Positions 42,864-52,710 of a stretch of 57,931 bases of DNA are shown here, one piece after another. Both the position numbers and the translations under genes were made by a program. The notes below the pieces were generated by a model, which was given only the letters and a program-made list of their open reading frames with translations, ran no database searches and was not told the DNA's origin. How positions within the stretch are numbered: the stretch's first letter is position 1; every line of letters starts with the position of its first letter. Source of the stretch: Pedobacter punctiformis (GTDB lineage Bacteria > Bacteroidota > Bacteroidia > Sphingobacteriales > Sphingobacteriaceae). The stretch spans positions 1 to 57,931 of the forward strand of contig NZ_JAPWGM010000008.1 of the NCBI RefSeq assembly GCF_027213715.1, given 5' to 3'.

Positions 42864-45800
42864 ATGAAATTAGCATATATGTTTAAGAAATTTATAGACA
42901 GGCCCGTTTTATCAACCGTTATATCCATTATAATTGTAATACTGGGAATATTAGGCCTTGTAACTTTACCCATCTCTCAGTATCCGGAAATTGCGCCACC
43001 AACCGTTCAGGTATCTGCCTCTTACCAGGGTGCAAATGCCGATGTGGTTATGAGTAGTGTTGTTGTTCCGCTGGAAGAGCAAATAAATGGTGTGGAAAAC
43101 ATGACATACATGACTTCTACTGCCAGTAATGATGGTACTGCAACGATTACTGTTAATTTTAAATTGGGTACAAACCCCGATTTAGCAGCCGTTAACGTAC
43201 AAAACCGTGTAGCCAGGGCAACCAGTTTATTACCTGCAGAGGTAACCAGATCTGGTGTAATTACGGCCAAAAGACAGGCCAGTAACTTACTTATTTTTGC
43301 CATTTACAGTGATGATCCATCTTACGATCAGAAGTTTTTACAGAATTACGCAAACATCAATATCATCCCCGAAATTAAGAGAATTAGTGGCGTGGGTGAT
43401 GCAAGTGCATTTGGTACTTTGGATTATACCATGCGGATTTGGCTTAAGCCAGATGTTATGGCGGTTTACGGCCTGGTTCCGAATGATGTAAATGTTGCCC
43501 TTGCCGAACAAAATATTGAAGCTGCGCCAGGTCAGTTTGGTGAACAGGGAAATCAGGCTTTCCAATATACTTTAAAATATAGCGGCCGTTTAAAAACTGA
43601 AACAGAGTTTAGCAACATCATTATCAAAGCCGATGCAAACGGGCAAATTCTTCGCCTAAAAGATGTAGCCAGAATAGAGCTTGGTGCGCAAAGTTATGCC
43701 AGCTACGTAAAGTTTAATGGTAAACCTGCATTAGGTATCGCCATTAGTCAAACGGCAGGTTCAAATGCCAAAGAAGTTATTGAAAATTCAATCAAAACCC
43801 TAGATAAAGCGGCAATTTCTTTCCCTAAAGGTGTTCATTACGAAACGGTTGTTAACGTAAACAACTTCCTTGATGCATCTATTGAAAAGGTAATTCACAC
43901 GCTGATTGAAGCATTTATTTTAGTATTCCTCGTTGTATTTATTTTCTTACAGGATTTTCGTTCAACCTTAATTCCGGCCATCAGTGTTCCGGTAGCCATT
44001 ATTGGTACCTTTTTCTTCTTAAGTTTATTCGGTTTTACCATTAACTTATTAACCTTATTTGCATTGGTACTGGCTATTGGTATCGTAGTAGATGATGCTA
44101 TTGTGGTCGTCGAGGCCGTCCATGCCAAGCTCGATGCGGGTTATAAGGACCCTAAAAAGGCGACAAAAGATGCCATGGATGACATTAGTGGTGCAATCAT
44201 TTCCATCACTCTTGTAATGGCTGCGGTATTTATCCCGGTAAGTTTTATCCAGGGTTCATCCGGTGTATTTTATAAACAATTCGGTTTAACATTGGCCATA
44301 TCAATCATTTTATCGGCCATTAATGCCTTAACATTAAGTCCGGCATTGTGTGCTATGTTTTTAAAACCACACAAAGAGGACCACGAAAAAAGCAAAAGCT
44401 TTTTACAGCGTTTTTATACAGCTTTTAATACCTCATTTGATGCTGTAACCCAAAAGTATAAACGCTCGGTTAGCTTTTTAGGTAAAAAAAGATGGCTTGC
44501 CGGTTTAGGAATTGCTGTTTTTGCAGTTTTGCTGGTTTGGATTATGAATACCACACCTAAAGGTTTCGTACCAAACGAAGATTTAGGAACAATTTTCTCT
44601 GACATCTCCCTGCCACCTTCTACTTCGCAGGAAGAAACGGATAAAATTATTGTAAAAATCAACGATATTGTAAGTAAGGTTCCCGAAGTAGAGGCTACGT
44701 TCAGAGTTGTTGGCCGAAGTTTAATTAGCGGTTCGGGGAGTTCTTACGGGATGGTTATCGCAAGGCTTAAACCCTGGGATAAACGTCAAAGAGATGTTAA
44801 AGCCATTGTTGGAGAATTATTTGCTAAAGCGGCGAGTATTAAAGGTGCAAAAGTGATTTTCTTTGCGCCACCAACTATTCAGGGTTTCGGTACCGGTGGT
44901 GGTTTCGAATTTCAGTTGCAGGATAAAACCGGTGGTGATATTAAAAAATTCAACGAAGTTGGTAACGCATTTTTAGCCGCGTTGAGTAAACGTCCTGAAG
45001 TTCAATATGCATCTACCTCATTTAACCCAAACTTTCCACAATACCGAATTGATGTGAATGTAGCAAAGGTTAAACAGGCTGGCCTAACCGTTAGCGATGT
45101 GTTAGGTGTTTTGCAGGGTTATTATGGTGGTGTTTATGCCTCAAACTTTAATAAATTTGGCAAACAATATAGGGTAATGTTCCAGGCAGATGCCAAGTAT
45201 CGGGCTAATCAGCAAAGCTTAACGAGCATTTATGTCCGCAACAACAGCGGTACAATGGCGCCAATTTCGGAATTTATTACCTTAGAAAAAGTTTACGGAC
45301 CGCAGGCCATTTCCCGCTTCAATTTATATACCTCCATCGCAGTTACAGGTAACCCTAATGCGGGCTTTAGTTCGGGTGATGCAATTAAGGCTATACAAGA
45401 AGAAGCTGCTATCCATCTTCCGGCAGGTTATGGGTATGAATTCTCTGGTTTATCCCGTGAGGAAGTAACCAGTGGCAGTCAAACCATTTTTATCTTCCTG
45501 CTTTGTGTAATCTTTGTTTACTTCCTGCTTTCGGCACAATACGAAAGTTATATTTTACCATTAGCGGTATTATTTTCATTGCCAATTGGTTTAGCTGGTG
45601 TATTTATTTTCGATAAGATATTCGGGATAGACAATAACATCTATACTCAAATTACTTTGATTATGCTGGTTGGTTTACTTGCCAAGAATGCCATTTTAAT
45701 TGTAGAGTATGCAGTAGACAGACGGCGAAAGGGCATGAGCATTACTAATGCAGCCATTGATGGTGCAACAGCCCGTTTACGCCCAATTTTAATGACCTCT

Positions 45801-46055
45801 TTTGCCTTTATCCTGGGCTTGTTACCTTTAATGTTATCATCAGGTGTTGGTGCGGCAGGTAATACATCAATTGGTACCGGTGCCATAGGTGGTATGTTAA
45901 TCGGTACTATATTCGGGGTATTTGTAATTCCGGCTTTGTTTATCATCTTCCAGACTTTGCAGGAAAAAATAAGCAACAAATCTCCTTTTGATGAAGGCAT
46001 CAATCGCGAACAAACAGAAGAAGAGTACGAGTTAGCGGTTAACCGCCCTCATTAA
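42864..46055 (+). CDS. RND multidrug efflux pump, HAE1 family
   Basis: 1063 residues with twelve membrane helices in two halves, each with a large periplasmic loop. The proton-relay Asp pair is in GIVVDDAIVVVEAVHAKLD (helix 4), and the Lys is in LVGLLAKNAILIVEYAVDRR (helix 10). The N-terminus (FIDRPVLSTVISIIIVILGI) is typical of AcrB/MexB. It uses proton import to expel drugs or lipids. It sits between its adaptor and its outer-membrane channel with small spacings. Substrates cannot be read from the sequence. Confidence 0.96.
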   Translation: MKLAYMFKKFIDRPVLSTVISIIIVILGILGLVTLPISQYPEIAPPTVQVSASYQGANADVVMSSVVVPLEEQINGVENMTYMTSTASNDGTATITVNFKLGTNPDLAAVNVQNRVARATSLLPAEVTRSGVITAKRQASNLLIFAIYSDDPSYDQKFLQNYANINIIPEIKRISGVGDASAFGTLDYTMRIWLKPDVMAVYGLVPNDVNVALAEQNIEAAPGQFGEQGNQAFQYTLKYSGRLKTETEFSNIIIKADANGQILRLKDVARIELGAQSYASYVKFNGKPALGIAISQTAGSNAKEVIENSIKTLDKAAISFPKGVHYETVVNVNNFLDASIEKVIHTLIEAFILVFLVVFIFLQDFRSTLIPAISVPVAIIGTFFFLSLFGFTINLLTLFALVLAIGIVVDDAIVVVEAVHAKLDAGYKDPKKATKDAMDDISGAIISITLVMAAVFIPVSFIQGSSGVFYKQFGLTLAISIILSAINALTLSPALCAMFLKPHKEDHEKSKSFLQRFYTAFNTSFDAVTQKYKRSVSFLGKKRWLAGLGIAVFAVLLVWIMNTTPKGFVPNEDLGTIFSDISLPPSTSQEETDKIIVKINDIVSKVPEVEATFRVVGRSLISGSGSSYGMVIARLKPWDKRQRDVKAIVGELFAKAASIKGAKVIFFAPPTIQGFGTGGGFEFQLQDKTGGDIKKFNEVGNAFLAALSKRPEVQYASTSFNPNFPQYRIDVNVAKVKQAGLTVSDVLGVLQGYYGGVYASNFNKFGKQYRVMFQADAKYRANQQSLTSIYVRNNSGTMAPISEFITLEKVYGPQAISRFNLYTSIAVTGNPNAGFSSGDAIKAIQEEAAIHLPAGYGYEFSGLSREEVTSGSQTIFIFLLCVIFVYFLLSAQYESYILPLAVLFSLPIGLAGVFIFDKIFGIDNNIYTQITLIMLVGLLAKNAILIVEYAVDRRRKGMSITNAAIDGATARLRPILMTSFAFILGLLPLMLSSGVGAAGNTSIGTGAIGGMLIGTIFGVFVIPALFIIFQTLQEKISNKSPFDEGINREQTEEEYELAVNRPH

Positions 46056-46065
46056 TTTTAAAACC

Positions 46066-47466
46066 ATGACATTTAGATATAAGCATTCCATATTAATCGG
46101 TTTAGCCATTCTAACCCTTAGTGCCTGCGTAACTCAAAAATACGAACGCCCTCAGGTGAAAAATGATAATCTTTACCGGGATCAAAATACAACGGATACG
46201 GCTACCATTGCTGATTTACCCTGGAAAAGCCTTTTTACGGATACAACACTTCAATCGTTGATACAACAGGGTATAAATGAAAATTTAGACCTTAAACAGG
46301 CTATTGAAAGGATTAAGATTGCAGAAGCGACTTTACAACAAAGCCGTGCTGCACTTTTTCCAAGTTTACAGGGTGATTTATCTGTAACGGACACTAAACA
46401 ATCACAAGCAGCCTTAAATTTTCCGGCAGGTGTAAATATTAATTTAGAAACCCAAACTTACAAAGCACAACTCAGCACCAGCTGGGAAGCTGATATTTGG
46501 GGCAAATTAAGCAGTGCCAAACGTGGAGCGTATGCTACTTTATTGCAAAGTGATGCTGCAAAAAGAGCTGTGCAAACACAATTAATTGCCAACATTGCCA
46601 ATACTTATTACAGCCTTTTGGCTTTGGATAAACAACTGGCCATTACGCAGCAAACCATTAAAATAAGGCAGACTGATGTAGAAACCATGAAAGCCCTAAA
46701 AGAAGGTGCTATTGTAAATGGTGCTGCTGTAGTACAAAGTGAAGCCAATTTATATGCGGCACAGGTAACATTGCCTGATTTAAAAAGAAGCATTAAAGAA
46801 ACTGAAAATGCGCTGAGTATTTTGTTGGCCAGAGGTCCGGGTAGCATTAACCGTACATCTTTAGATCAGCAAGTCCCTTTTAACAATTTACAAACGGGTG
46901 TTTCTGCACAATTGCTGCAAAACCGTCCTGATGTAATTGCTGCTGAATTAGGTTTCAGGGCTGCATTTGAAAACACAAACGTAGCTAAAACTTACTTTTA
47001 CCCCGCTTTAACTTTAACAGCAAGTGGTGGCTTATCGAGTTTACAACTAAAAGATTTTTTCAGTAATTCTGTTTTTTACAACCTTGTAGGTGGTTTAACA
47101 CAACCTATTTTTGCTAAAGGCCAGAATAAAGCACGTTTAAAAACTGCACAAGCACAGCAACAACAGGCTTTTTATACTTTCCAGCAAACACTTTTAACTG
47201 GTGGTCAGGAAGTATCAAATGCTTTATATGCGTATCAAACCGCTGAGGAAAAAGAAATAACCAGAACAAAACAGGTTGCTTCATTAACCAAGGCCGTAGA
47301 TTTTACAAAAGAATTATTGCGCTACAGTTCATCAACAAATTATACAGATGTTTTAACATCTGAACAAAGTTTATTATCAGCCCAGTTAAGCAGCATTAAT
47401 GATCGTTTACAGAAATTACAATCTATCGTAAATTTGTACCGAGCATTAGGTGGCGGCTGGAAATAA
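46066..47466 (+). CDS. Outer-membrane efflux channel (NodT/OprM type), lipoprotein
   Basis: 466 residues. A lipoprotein signal ends in LTLSACVTQKYERP. Two OEP repeats follow with motifs WKSLFTDTTLQSLIQQGINEN, and RPDVIAAELGFRAAFENTNV. The protein forms a trimeric channel of beta-barrel and long helices that connects to the adaptor. It is 10 bp after the pump gene, so it is the last gene of a complete tripartite operon. A strong terminator follows at 47481. Confidence 0.95.
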   Translation: MTFRYKHSILIGLAILTLSACVTQKYERPQVKNDNLYRDQNTTDTATIADLPWKSLFTDTTLQSLIQQGINENLDLKQAIERIKIAEATLQQSRAALFPSLQGDLSVTDTKQSQAALNFPAGVNINLETQTYKAQLSTSWEADIWGKLSSAKRGAYATLLQSDAAKRAVQTQLIANIANTYYSLLALDKQLAITQQTIKIRQTDVETMKALKEGAIVNGAAVVQSEANLYAAQVTLPDLKRSIKETENALSILLARGPGSINRTSLDQQVPFNNLQTGVSAQLLQNRPDVIAAELGFRAAFENTNVAKTYFYPALTLTASGGLSSLQLKDFFSNSVFYNLVGGLTQPIFAKGQNKARLKTAQAQQQQAFYTFQQTLLTGGQEVSNALYAYQTAEEKEITRTKQVASLTKAVDFTKELLRYSSSTNYTDVLTSEQSLLSAQLSSINDRLQKLQSIVNLYRALGGGWK

Positions 47467-47480
47467 GCCACAACAACATT

Positions 47481-47526
47481 AAACAAAGCAGGCATCCTGA
47501 TGATCGGGATGCCTGCTTTGTTTTTA
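47481..47526. terminator. Strong terminator of the RND operon
   Basis: A perfect 17-bp stem (47481-47497 with 47507-47523) and a T run to 47526. The A's on the left end also let it serve the convergent EamA gene, which ends at 47537. Confidence 0.9.
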
Positions 47527-47536
47527 TACAAATATA

Positions 47537-48484
47537 TTATTCAACACTTAACACCGGTTGTTTTGCTTTTCGGTACTTGGAAAAATTAATCAATAAAACA
47601 CTGGCCAGTATTACAAACAAACCTCCGGCCTGTAACCATGAAATTTCTTCGTTAGCGATTAGCACGCCTAGTAACAATGCGATAACCGGATTAACATAAG
47701 CATAGGTACTTACCTGAGTAGCAGACTTAACTTTAAGCAGCCATACATAGGCACTAAAAGCAACGATAGAACCAAATATGATCAAATAAATTAAGGAATA
47801 CCAGGCCTCAGCAGGTACAGAAGAGGGATCAAAATGCTCAGGCTCTCCCGCAATTAAGCTAACCGGAATAAATGCAATTCCAGCAATTAACATTTGCCAG
47901 GTGGTATTTACCGTTGCTGAACTTCCACTGGCTTTGTACTTGGAATATAATGAACCGCCAGCCCATAACATCGAACCTAAAATAATAACCATCATAGCAG
48001 GAAGATTTTCTGCTCCTCCTCCTTTTAAAGAATTTGAAAATTGCTCACCAAAAAGCAGTAATACACCTAAAAAGCCTATAATCAAACCTAAAATTGTAGA
48101 GGTATTTTTGAAATTAACCCTCCAGTTTGAAACATCCAGCAGTACAAACCATACCGGAGCAGCAGATACCAGAATAGCAGCTACAGCGCTGGGCACCATT
48201 TGTTCAGCCCAAATTAAACTCCCATTGGCACCAAAAAGAATCATTAAACCGCTAATACCCGATTGTTTAATATCTTTAATTACCCAAATTTTCTCCCGCT
48301 TTATTATACACCAGACCAGCATAATTAACCCGGCGGTTGTAAAACGTAAAGCCCCCAGCATAAATGGTGGAATACTATGTACAGAAATACGAATGAAGAA
48401 ATAAGTAGAGCCCCACACAATGTAAACTAAGGCAAAGGCAATTATAACTTTTAATGTTGACGGTTTTTGAGGTGCAGATGTCAT
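47537..48484 (-). CDS. EamA/DMT-family membrane transporter
   Basis: 315 residues with ten hydrophobic segments in two EamA repeats. The first begins FALVYIVWGSTYFFIRISVH, and the second ends with VNPVIALLLGVLIANEEISW. It is probably an exporter of amino acids or related metabolites, as for YedA/RhaT relatives. An Lrp-type regulator starts the same unit, 11 bp upstream, which supports an amino-acid-linked role. Confidence 0.9.
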   Translation of the reverse strand: MTSAPQKPSTLKVIIAFALVYIVWGSTYFFIRISVHSIPPFMLGALRFTTAGLIMLVWCIIKREKIWVIKDIKQSGISGLMILFGANGSLIWAEQMVPSAVAAILVSAAPVWFVLLDVSNWRVNFKNTSTILGLIIGFLGVLLLFGEQFSNSLKGGGAENLPAMMVIILGSMLWAGGSLYSKYKASGSSATVNTTWQMLIAGIAFIPVSLIAGEPEHFDPSSVPAEAWYSLIYLIIFGSIVAFSAYVWLLKVKSATQVSTYAYVNPVIALLLGVLIANEEISWLQAGGLFVILASVLLINFSKYRKAKQPVLSVE

Positions 48485-48495
48485 TTTGGTTAATT

Positions 48496-48978
48496 TTATT
48501 TTTCAGGGATGACCAATTGTTGCTGTTCTTTAACGGTTTCCAGTACAATGGTGGTTCGGGTACTTAACATGTTTGGAATTTGGCTAAAATGCGTTCGCAT
48601 AATCTCCATAAGGGATGCAGAATCGTAAGTCCGGATTTTAACCAGATAACAATCATCACCGGCAATGTGATGTACTTCCTGTACCTGAGGAATTCCGGTT
48701 AATCCCTCGGTAATTTTCATATCACCACCTGGACCTGCGTTAACTTTTATAAATATGAAAGCCAATAATTTCTGTTCCAGTGCCGCAGGATTAATGCGTG
48801 TGGTATATTGCTGGATCACATTTTTTTGTTCCAGTTTTTTTACACGCTCCAATATACCCGAAGGCGCCATTCCAAGTTCACGGGCTAAATCAGCATTTGA
48901 GATCCGTGCATTATCCTGTAATAAGGACAATATCTGTAAATCGATCTTGTCTAAAGAAAATTCGTTTTCTAAAATCAT
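48496..48978 (-). CDS. Lrp/AsnC-family regulator
   Basis: 160 residues. The N-terminal helix-turn-helix (LDKIDLQILSLLQDNARISN, ADLARELGMAPSGILERVKK) is followed by a C-terminal RAM ligand domain (AFIFIKVNAGPGGDMKITEG, VQEVHHIAGDDCYLVKIRTY). It likely binds an amino acid and controls the EamA exporter gene that follows 11 bp later. Three copies of AACGAAT surround its start and may be its sites. Confidence 0.93.
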   Translation of the reverse strand: MILENEFSLDKIDLQILSLLQDNARISNADLARELGMAPSGILERVKKLEQKNVIQQYTTRINPAALEQKLLAFIFIKVNAGPGGDMKITEGLTGIPQVQEVHHIAGDDCYLVKIRTYDSASLMEIMRTHFSQIPNMLSTRTTIVLETVKEQQQLVIPEK

Positions 48979-49035
48979 TCATAAATATACAAACAAAAAC
49001 GAATTATATTCAAAATATAAATAAAAATAACGAAT
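48960..49035. promoter_or_regulatory. Repeated AACGAAT motifs, candidate Lrp sites
   Basis: AACGAAT occurs on the plus strand at 48998-49004 and 49029-49035 (31 bp apart, three helical turns), and on the minus strand at 48966-48960 in the first codons. Both plus-strand copies are followed by TATA or AATA. Confidence 0.4.
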
Positions 49036-49354
49036 AATAGACAAAATAATGGCTACATACAGAATATCTAATTTAACAAATGCTAATCAGCACAAAAAAG
49101 CATGAATATTAAAAAATGAAATGATGCAAATTTCAGGAAACATCATGCATCCTGGTAAACGATTAATTTCCTATGATTACTAAATTGTTAATTTAAAATT
49201 TTTCATCTCAATAGTAATTTGCTTAAAATTTGACCGTCCATCATAAAAAGAAGATAATTATAAAAAAAACCGTTTTTCAATTCCGAAAAGCCCGATTATT
49301 TTGTAAGTTTAGAGTTTTTTAGAAGCATAACTTCTAAAAATTTTAGCCTCACTA
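48979..49354. other. Divergent intergenic region, Lrp and SNF2 genes
   Basis: 376 bp, very AT-rich, no gene. The right end holds the SNF2 leader hairpin (49316-49340) and the left end the AACGAAT repeats. A short inverted repeat ATGATG/CATCAT (near 49125-49145) was also seen. No RNA gene was recognised. Confidence 0.6.
49316..49340 (+). promoter_or_regulatory. Hairpin in the SNF2 helicase leader
   Basis: TTTTTAGAAG-cataa-CTTCTAAAAA is a perfect 10-bp stem with a 5-nt loop, ending 14 bp before the ATG at 49355. It would sit at the 5' end of the message and could affect its stability or translation. Confidence 0.5.
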
Positions 49355-52246
49355 ATGTTACGCGTCGATAGTTCTAAAGCCTGCAAAATTGTTTACTCAT
49401 TATGCAAACATGAGTATTTAGGCTATTTAATTGAACCTCATGTAGTTCAATTAAATCCACAGGGCGATTTTTCCTTTACATACCAGCGTATTTTTACACA
49501 TACTGCGCAGGAGTTCAGGGCTTCTCTTACCGAGATCGATTTAAAACTGATTAAAATTTTAGATGATATTGAGCAGGATTCGCTGATTAAAAAGTATTAT
49601 AAAAAACTAATCCGCCCTACAGAATTCTTCACCAGGGTTTTTGATGCTAAATTTTATGACAGTGTAAGACCGAAGATTGAGAAAAAACTTGCCGAAGCAT
49701 TAGAGCTGTTAAAAGTTAAAAACGAATTGTATGTGATGGATAAGGACGGATGGCCTGTTGAACGTAAAATCGAACTTGCCGCCGAACCTGCATCTATACT
49801 TTTCCATTTTAGGCGAAACGAAACGGAAACCCGCTATTTTCCAACCATAAAATATCAGAATCTGCGTATTGAATTTATGTTTAAAGATGCACAGATCATT
49901 AGTAATAAACCGGCATGGCTTTTACTGAATGACGTTTTGTATTTCTTTGATCAGGATATTGAGGGTAAAAAATTGCAACCGTTTTTGGCTAAACGTTACA
50001 TCGCAATCCCAAAGGCTACAGAAGCAACCTATTTCGAAAAATTTGTAGCACCGCTTATTGAAAAACATCATGTTTATGCAGAAGGGTTTGAGATTAAAAC
50101 CGAGCAGTTTGAGGCTATTCCTGTTATAAAAGTTTTATATGTAGATGGCGGCCTGTCTCAGTTACAACTTTATTTTAAATACGGAGAATATGTTTTTCCG
50201 GTCGAAAATGCACACCGCGTTACTGTCCGTTTAGAAAAAACAACAGATAATTATATTTTCCATCGGATTAAAAGATCAGCTGAATGGGAAAAGAAACAAC
50301 TTAACCTGCTTCTTTCACTCGGCCTTAAAAAAACCAGCGCATTATTCAGTAATCTGGAAGTAGCAGCTGAAGAAGAAAATCCCAGTTACGGTGCAATCAA
50401 CTGGATTAACGAACATATTGAGATTTTAGAAGCTGCCGGTTTTGAAATAGAACAGGCTACAGGGCAAAAGCGTTTTGTTTTTGGGGCCAATAAAATCGAT
50501 CTGGAAGTAAAAGAAGGTAATGATTGGTTTGACATTTATGCCACCGTTTGGTTTGGAAAATATCAAATCCCCTTCCTTTCATTAAAGCAGCATATTTTAC
50601 ATAAAAGACGTGAATTTTTATTGCCTGATGGAGAGGTCGCTATTATTCCGGATAAGTGGTTTGCGCAATATGGCAGTTTATTCAGCCTCGCCGAAGCTGG
50701 TAAATCATTAAAATTAAAGAAACATCACATTGGCCTGATTAACGATTTAGCTGAAGATAGCCTGGCTAATGTTACGCTGGAAAGAAAATTACAGCGCCTT
50801 TCTGACTTCGAAAATATAGCAGATACTTTAATGCCTGTGCACTTTAAGGGCAGTTTGCGTGATTACCAAAAAGCGGGTTACAATTGGTTCAGCTTTTTGC
50901 GTGAATACAATTTTGGTGGTTGCCTGGCTGATGATATGGGTTTGGGAAAAACCATTCAAACCCTTGCCATGTTGCAAAAAGTTAAGGAAGACGATCAGCT
51001 GGCACAAACCCAAACAACCTCATTAATTATTATGCCAACTTCGTTAATTTATAACTGGTTAACTGAAGCAAAGAAATTTACGCCCAAGCTTAAAATATTA
51101 GCGCATACCGGCACTAACCGGAATAAAGATGTTGCAAATTTTGCCAATTACGATATTGTGATTACGACTTATGGGGTAACAAGGGTTGATGTTGAAGAAT
51201 TAAAAAACTTCTACTTTAACTACATTATCCTGGATGAAAGTCAAAATATTAAAAACCCATCTTCAAAATCTTTCAAGGCGGTAAGAAGTTTAAAATCGAA
51301 GCATAAATTAATTTTAAGTGGTACACCGGTTGAAAATTCTGTAGGTGATTTATGGTCGCAGCTTACTTTTTTAAACCCGGGTTTACTCGGAACGCAGGCC
51401 TTTTTCAATGAAGAATACGTTCAGGCGATTGAAAAAAGAAAAGATGAAGAAAAGGCCCGAAAACTACAATCGATTATAAAACCATTTGTTTTACGCAGAA
51501 CAAAAGAACAGGTTGCGGCAGAATTACCGCCAAAAACCGAACAGGTTATTTATTGTGATATGAGCGAAGATCAGGCGGCTTACTACGAAAAAACGAAGTC
51601 GGCCTACCGTAACGATCTTTTGCAAAGTATGGATGATGGCACTTTTGCTCAAAAACAAGTTCAGCTTTTACAAGGCTTAACTGCATTACGTCAGCTGGCC
51701 AACCATCCGGTTATGATTGATGGTGCTTACATTTCAGACTCAGGTAAATTTGAAAATGTGATCCATACACTCGATAATGTGCTTAAAGGCGGACATAAGG
51801 TTTTGGTATTTTCGCAATTTGTAAAACACCTCGATATTTTTAAAAAACATTTCGAAGCAGAGCATATTCCCTTTGCCTATTTAGATGGCGCTACGCGCAA
51901 CCGTGGTGAAATTGTTTCCGAATTTCAACAAAATACGGAACTCAAGGTTTTTCTGATCTCTATAAAAGCCGGTGGTGTAGGTTTAAATTTAACCCAGGCA
52001 GATTATGTTTTTATTCTCGACCCCTGGTGGAATCCGGCAGTAGAACAACAAGCCATTGACCGTACACACCGCATAGGACAAGATAAAAAGGTGTTTATTT
52101 ATAAATTTATTGCGAAAGATACGGTTGAAGAAAAAATTCTTGCCCTGCAAAACCGTAAAAAATCACTGGCCAACTCTTTAATTACTACAGAAGAAAGTTT
52201 CTTTAAATCTTTAAGTAAAGAAGATATCCGCGATATCCTGAATTAA
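49355..52246 (+). CDS. SNF2-family helicase-like ATPase
   Basis: 963 residues. The C-terminal half (from about 495) is the two-lobed SNF2 motor: motif I DDMGLGKTIQT (near 530), motif II DESQNIKN (near 628), motif III SGTPVENSVGDLWSQ, then helicase_C with KVLVFSQFVKHLD, SIKAGGVGLNLTQAD and QQAIDRTHRIGQDKKV. The N-terminal 490 residues are a large bacterial-specific region without a recognised zinc finger. It probably moves along double-stranded DNA or removes bound proteins. No methylase or nuclease is beside it, so a restriction-linked role is not supported. Confidence 0.93.
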   Translation: MLRVDSSKACKIVYSLCKHEYLGYLIEPHVVQLNPQGDFSFTYQRIFTHTAQEFRASLTEIDLKLIKILDDIEQDSLIKKYYKKLIRPTEFFTRVFDAKFYDSVRPKIEKKLAEALELLKVKNELYVMDKDGWPVERKIELAAEPASILFHFRRNETETRYFPTIKYQNLRIEFMFKDAQIISNKPAWLLLNDVLYFFDQDIEGKKLQPFLAKRYIAIPKATEATYFEKFVAPLIEKHHVYAEGFEIKTEQFEAIPVIKVLYVDGGLSQLQLYFKYGEYVFPVENAHRVTVRLEKTTDNYIFHRIKRSAEWEKKQLNLLLSLGLKKTSALFSNLEVAAEEENPSYGAINWINEHIEILEAAGFEIEQATGQKRFVFGANKIDLEVKEGNDWFDIYATVWFGKYQIPFLSLKQHILHKRREFLLPDGEVAIIPDKWFAQYGSLFSLAEAGKSLKLKKHHIGLINDLAEDSLANVTLERKLQRLSDFENIADTLMPVHFKGSLRDYQKAGYNWFSFLREYNFGGCLADDMGLGKTIQTLAMLQKVKEDDQLAQTQTTSLIIMPTSLIYNWLTEAKKFTPKLKILAHTGTNRNKDVANFANYDIVITTYGVTRVDVEELKNFYFNYIILDESQNIKNPSSKSFKAVRSLKSKHKLILSGTPVENSVGDLWSQLTFLNPGLLGTQAFFNEEYVQAIEKRKDEEKARKLQSIIKPFVLRRTKEQVAAELPPKTEQVIYCDMSEDQAAYYEKTKSAYRNDLLQSMDDGTFAQKQVQLLQGLTALRQLANHPVMIDGAYISDSGKFENVIHTLDNVLKGGHKVLVFSQFVKHLDIFKKHFEAEHIPFAYLDGATRNRGEIVSEFQQNTELKVFLISIKAGGVGLNLTQADYVFILDPWWNPAVEQQAIDRTHRIGQDKKVFIYKFIAKDTVEEKILALQNRKKSLANSLITTEESFFKSLSKEDIRDILN

Positions 52247-52325
52247 AAATTTATTTCATTTAAGAATAAACATTTAAAACTCAATTGCTTCTGGTTTGTT
52301 ATACTTATTATAAAAATGTACAACT

Positions 52326-52637
52326 ATGACAAATCAAGAAATAAACAATGTTATTTCTAATGCAAAGGAAGCCTGGAAAAACCCTGATTTTTTCACTAAC
52401 GTATCTAAATCTGAACGAATTTTATCGTCAGCTACAGGTGGCTATTTTCTCTTTAAAGGAATCACTTCGGTCTTTTCTCACCCGGTAATTGGCTTAGCCA
52501 GTATTGCTGTAGGCACGGGTTTACTATACAGAGCCATAACGGGTTATTGTCCGATTAAAGAGCTTACAGAGAAAGAGGAGATTTTTGCAGATGAAATTTT
52601 AGTAAGAGAAACCTATGTTGTGGATGAGCTGGCCTGA
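52326..52637 (+). CDS. DUF2892 inner-membrane protein
   Basis: 103 residues. The family signature NVSKSERILSSATGGYFLFK and LYRAITGYCPI, with two membrane helices, matches the YgaP-like transmembrane family. The role is not known. It has the final GYCPI motif but no rhodanese domain. Extra acidic C-terminal residues (TEKEEIFADEILVRETYVVD) are not usual for the family core. Confidence 0.85.
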   Translation: MTNQEINNVISNAKEAWKNPDFFTNVSKSERILSSATGGYFLFKGITSVFSHPVIGLASIAVGTGLLYRAITGYCPIKELTEKEEIFADEILVRETYVVDELA

Positions 52638-52710
52638 TAGGTAATAAATTGAATACGAAATTTCCATTTCTTAATAAACTGGCTAACTTTAGAAAAGTTA
52701 ATCCACAATT

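Noticed and set aside
49355..52246. SNF2 ATPase as part of a defence system
   Set aside because: No nuclease, methylase, or other defence protein is adjacent on either side.
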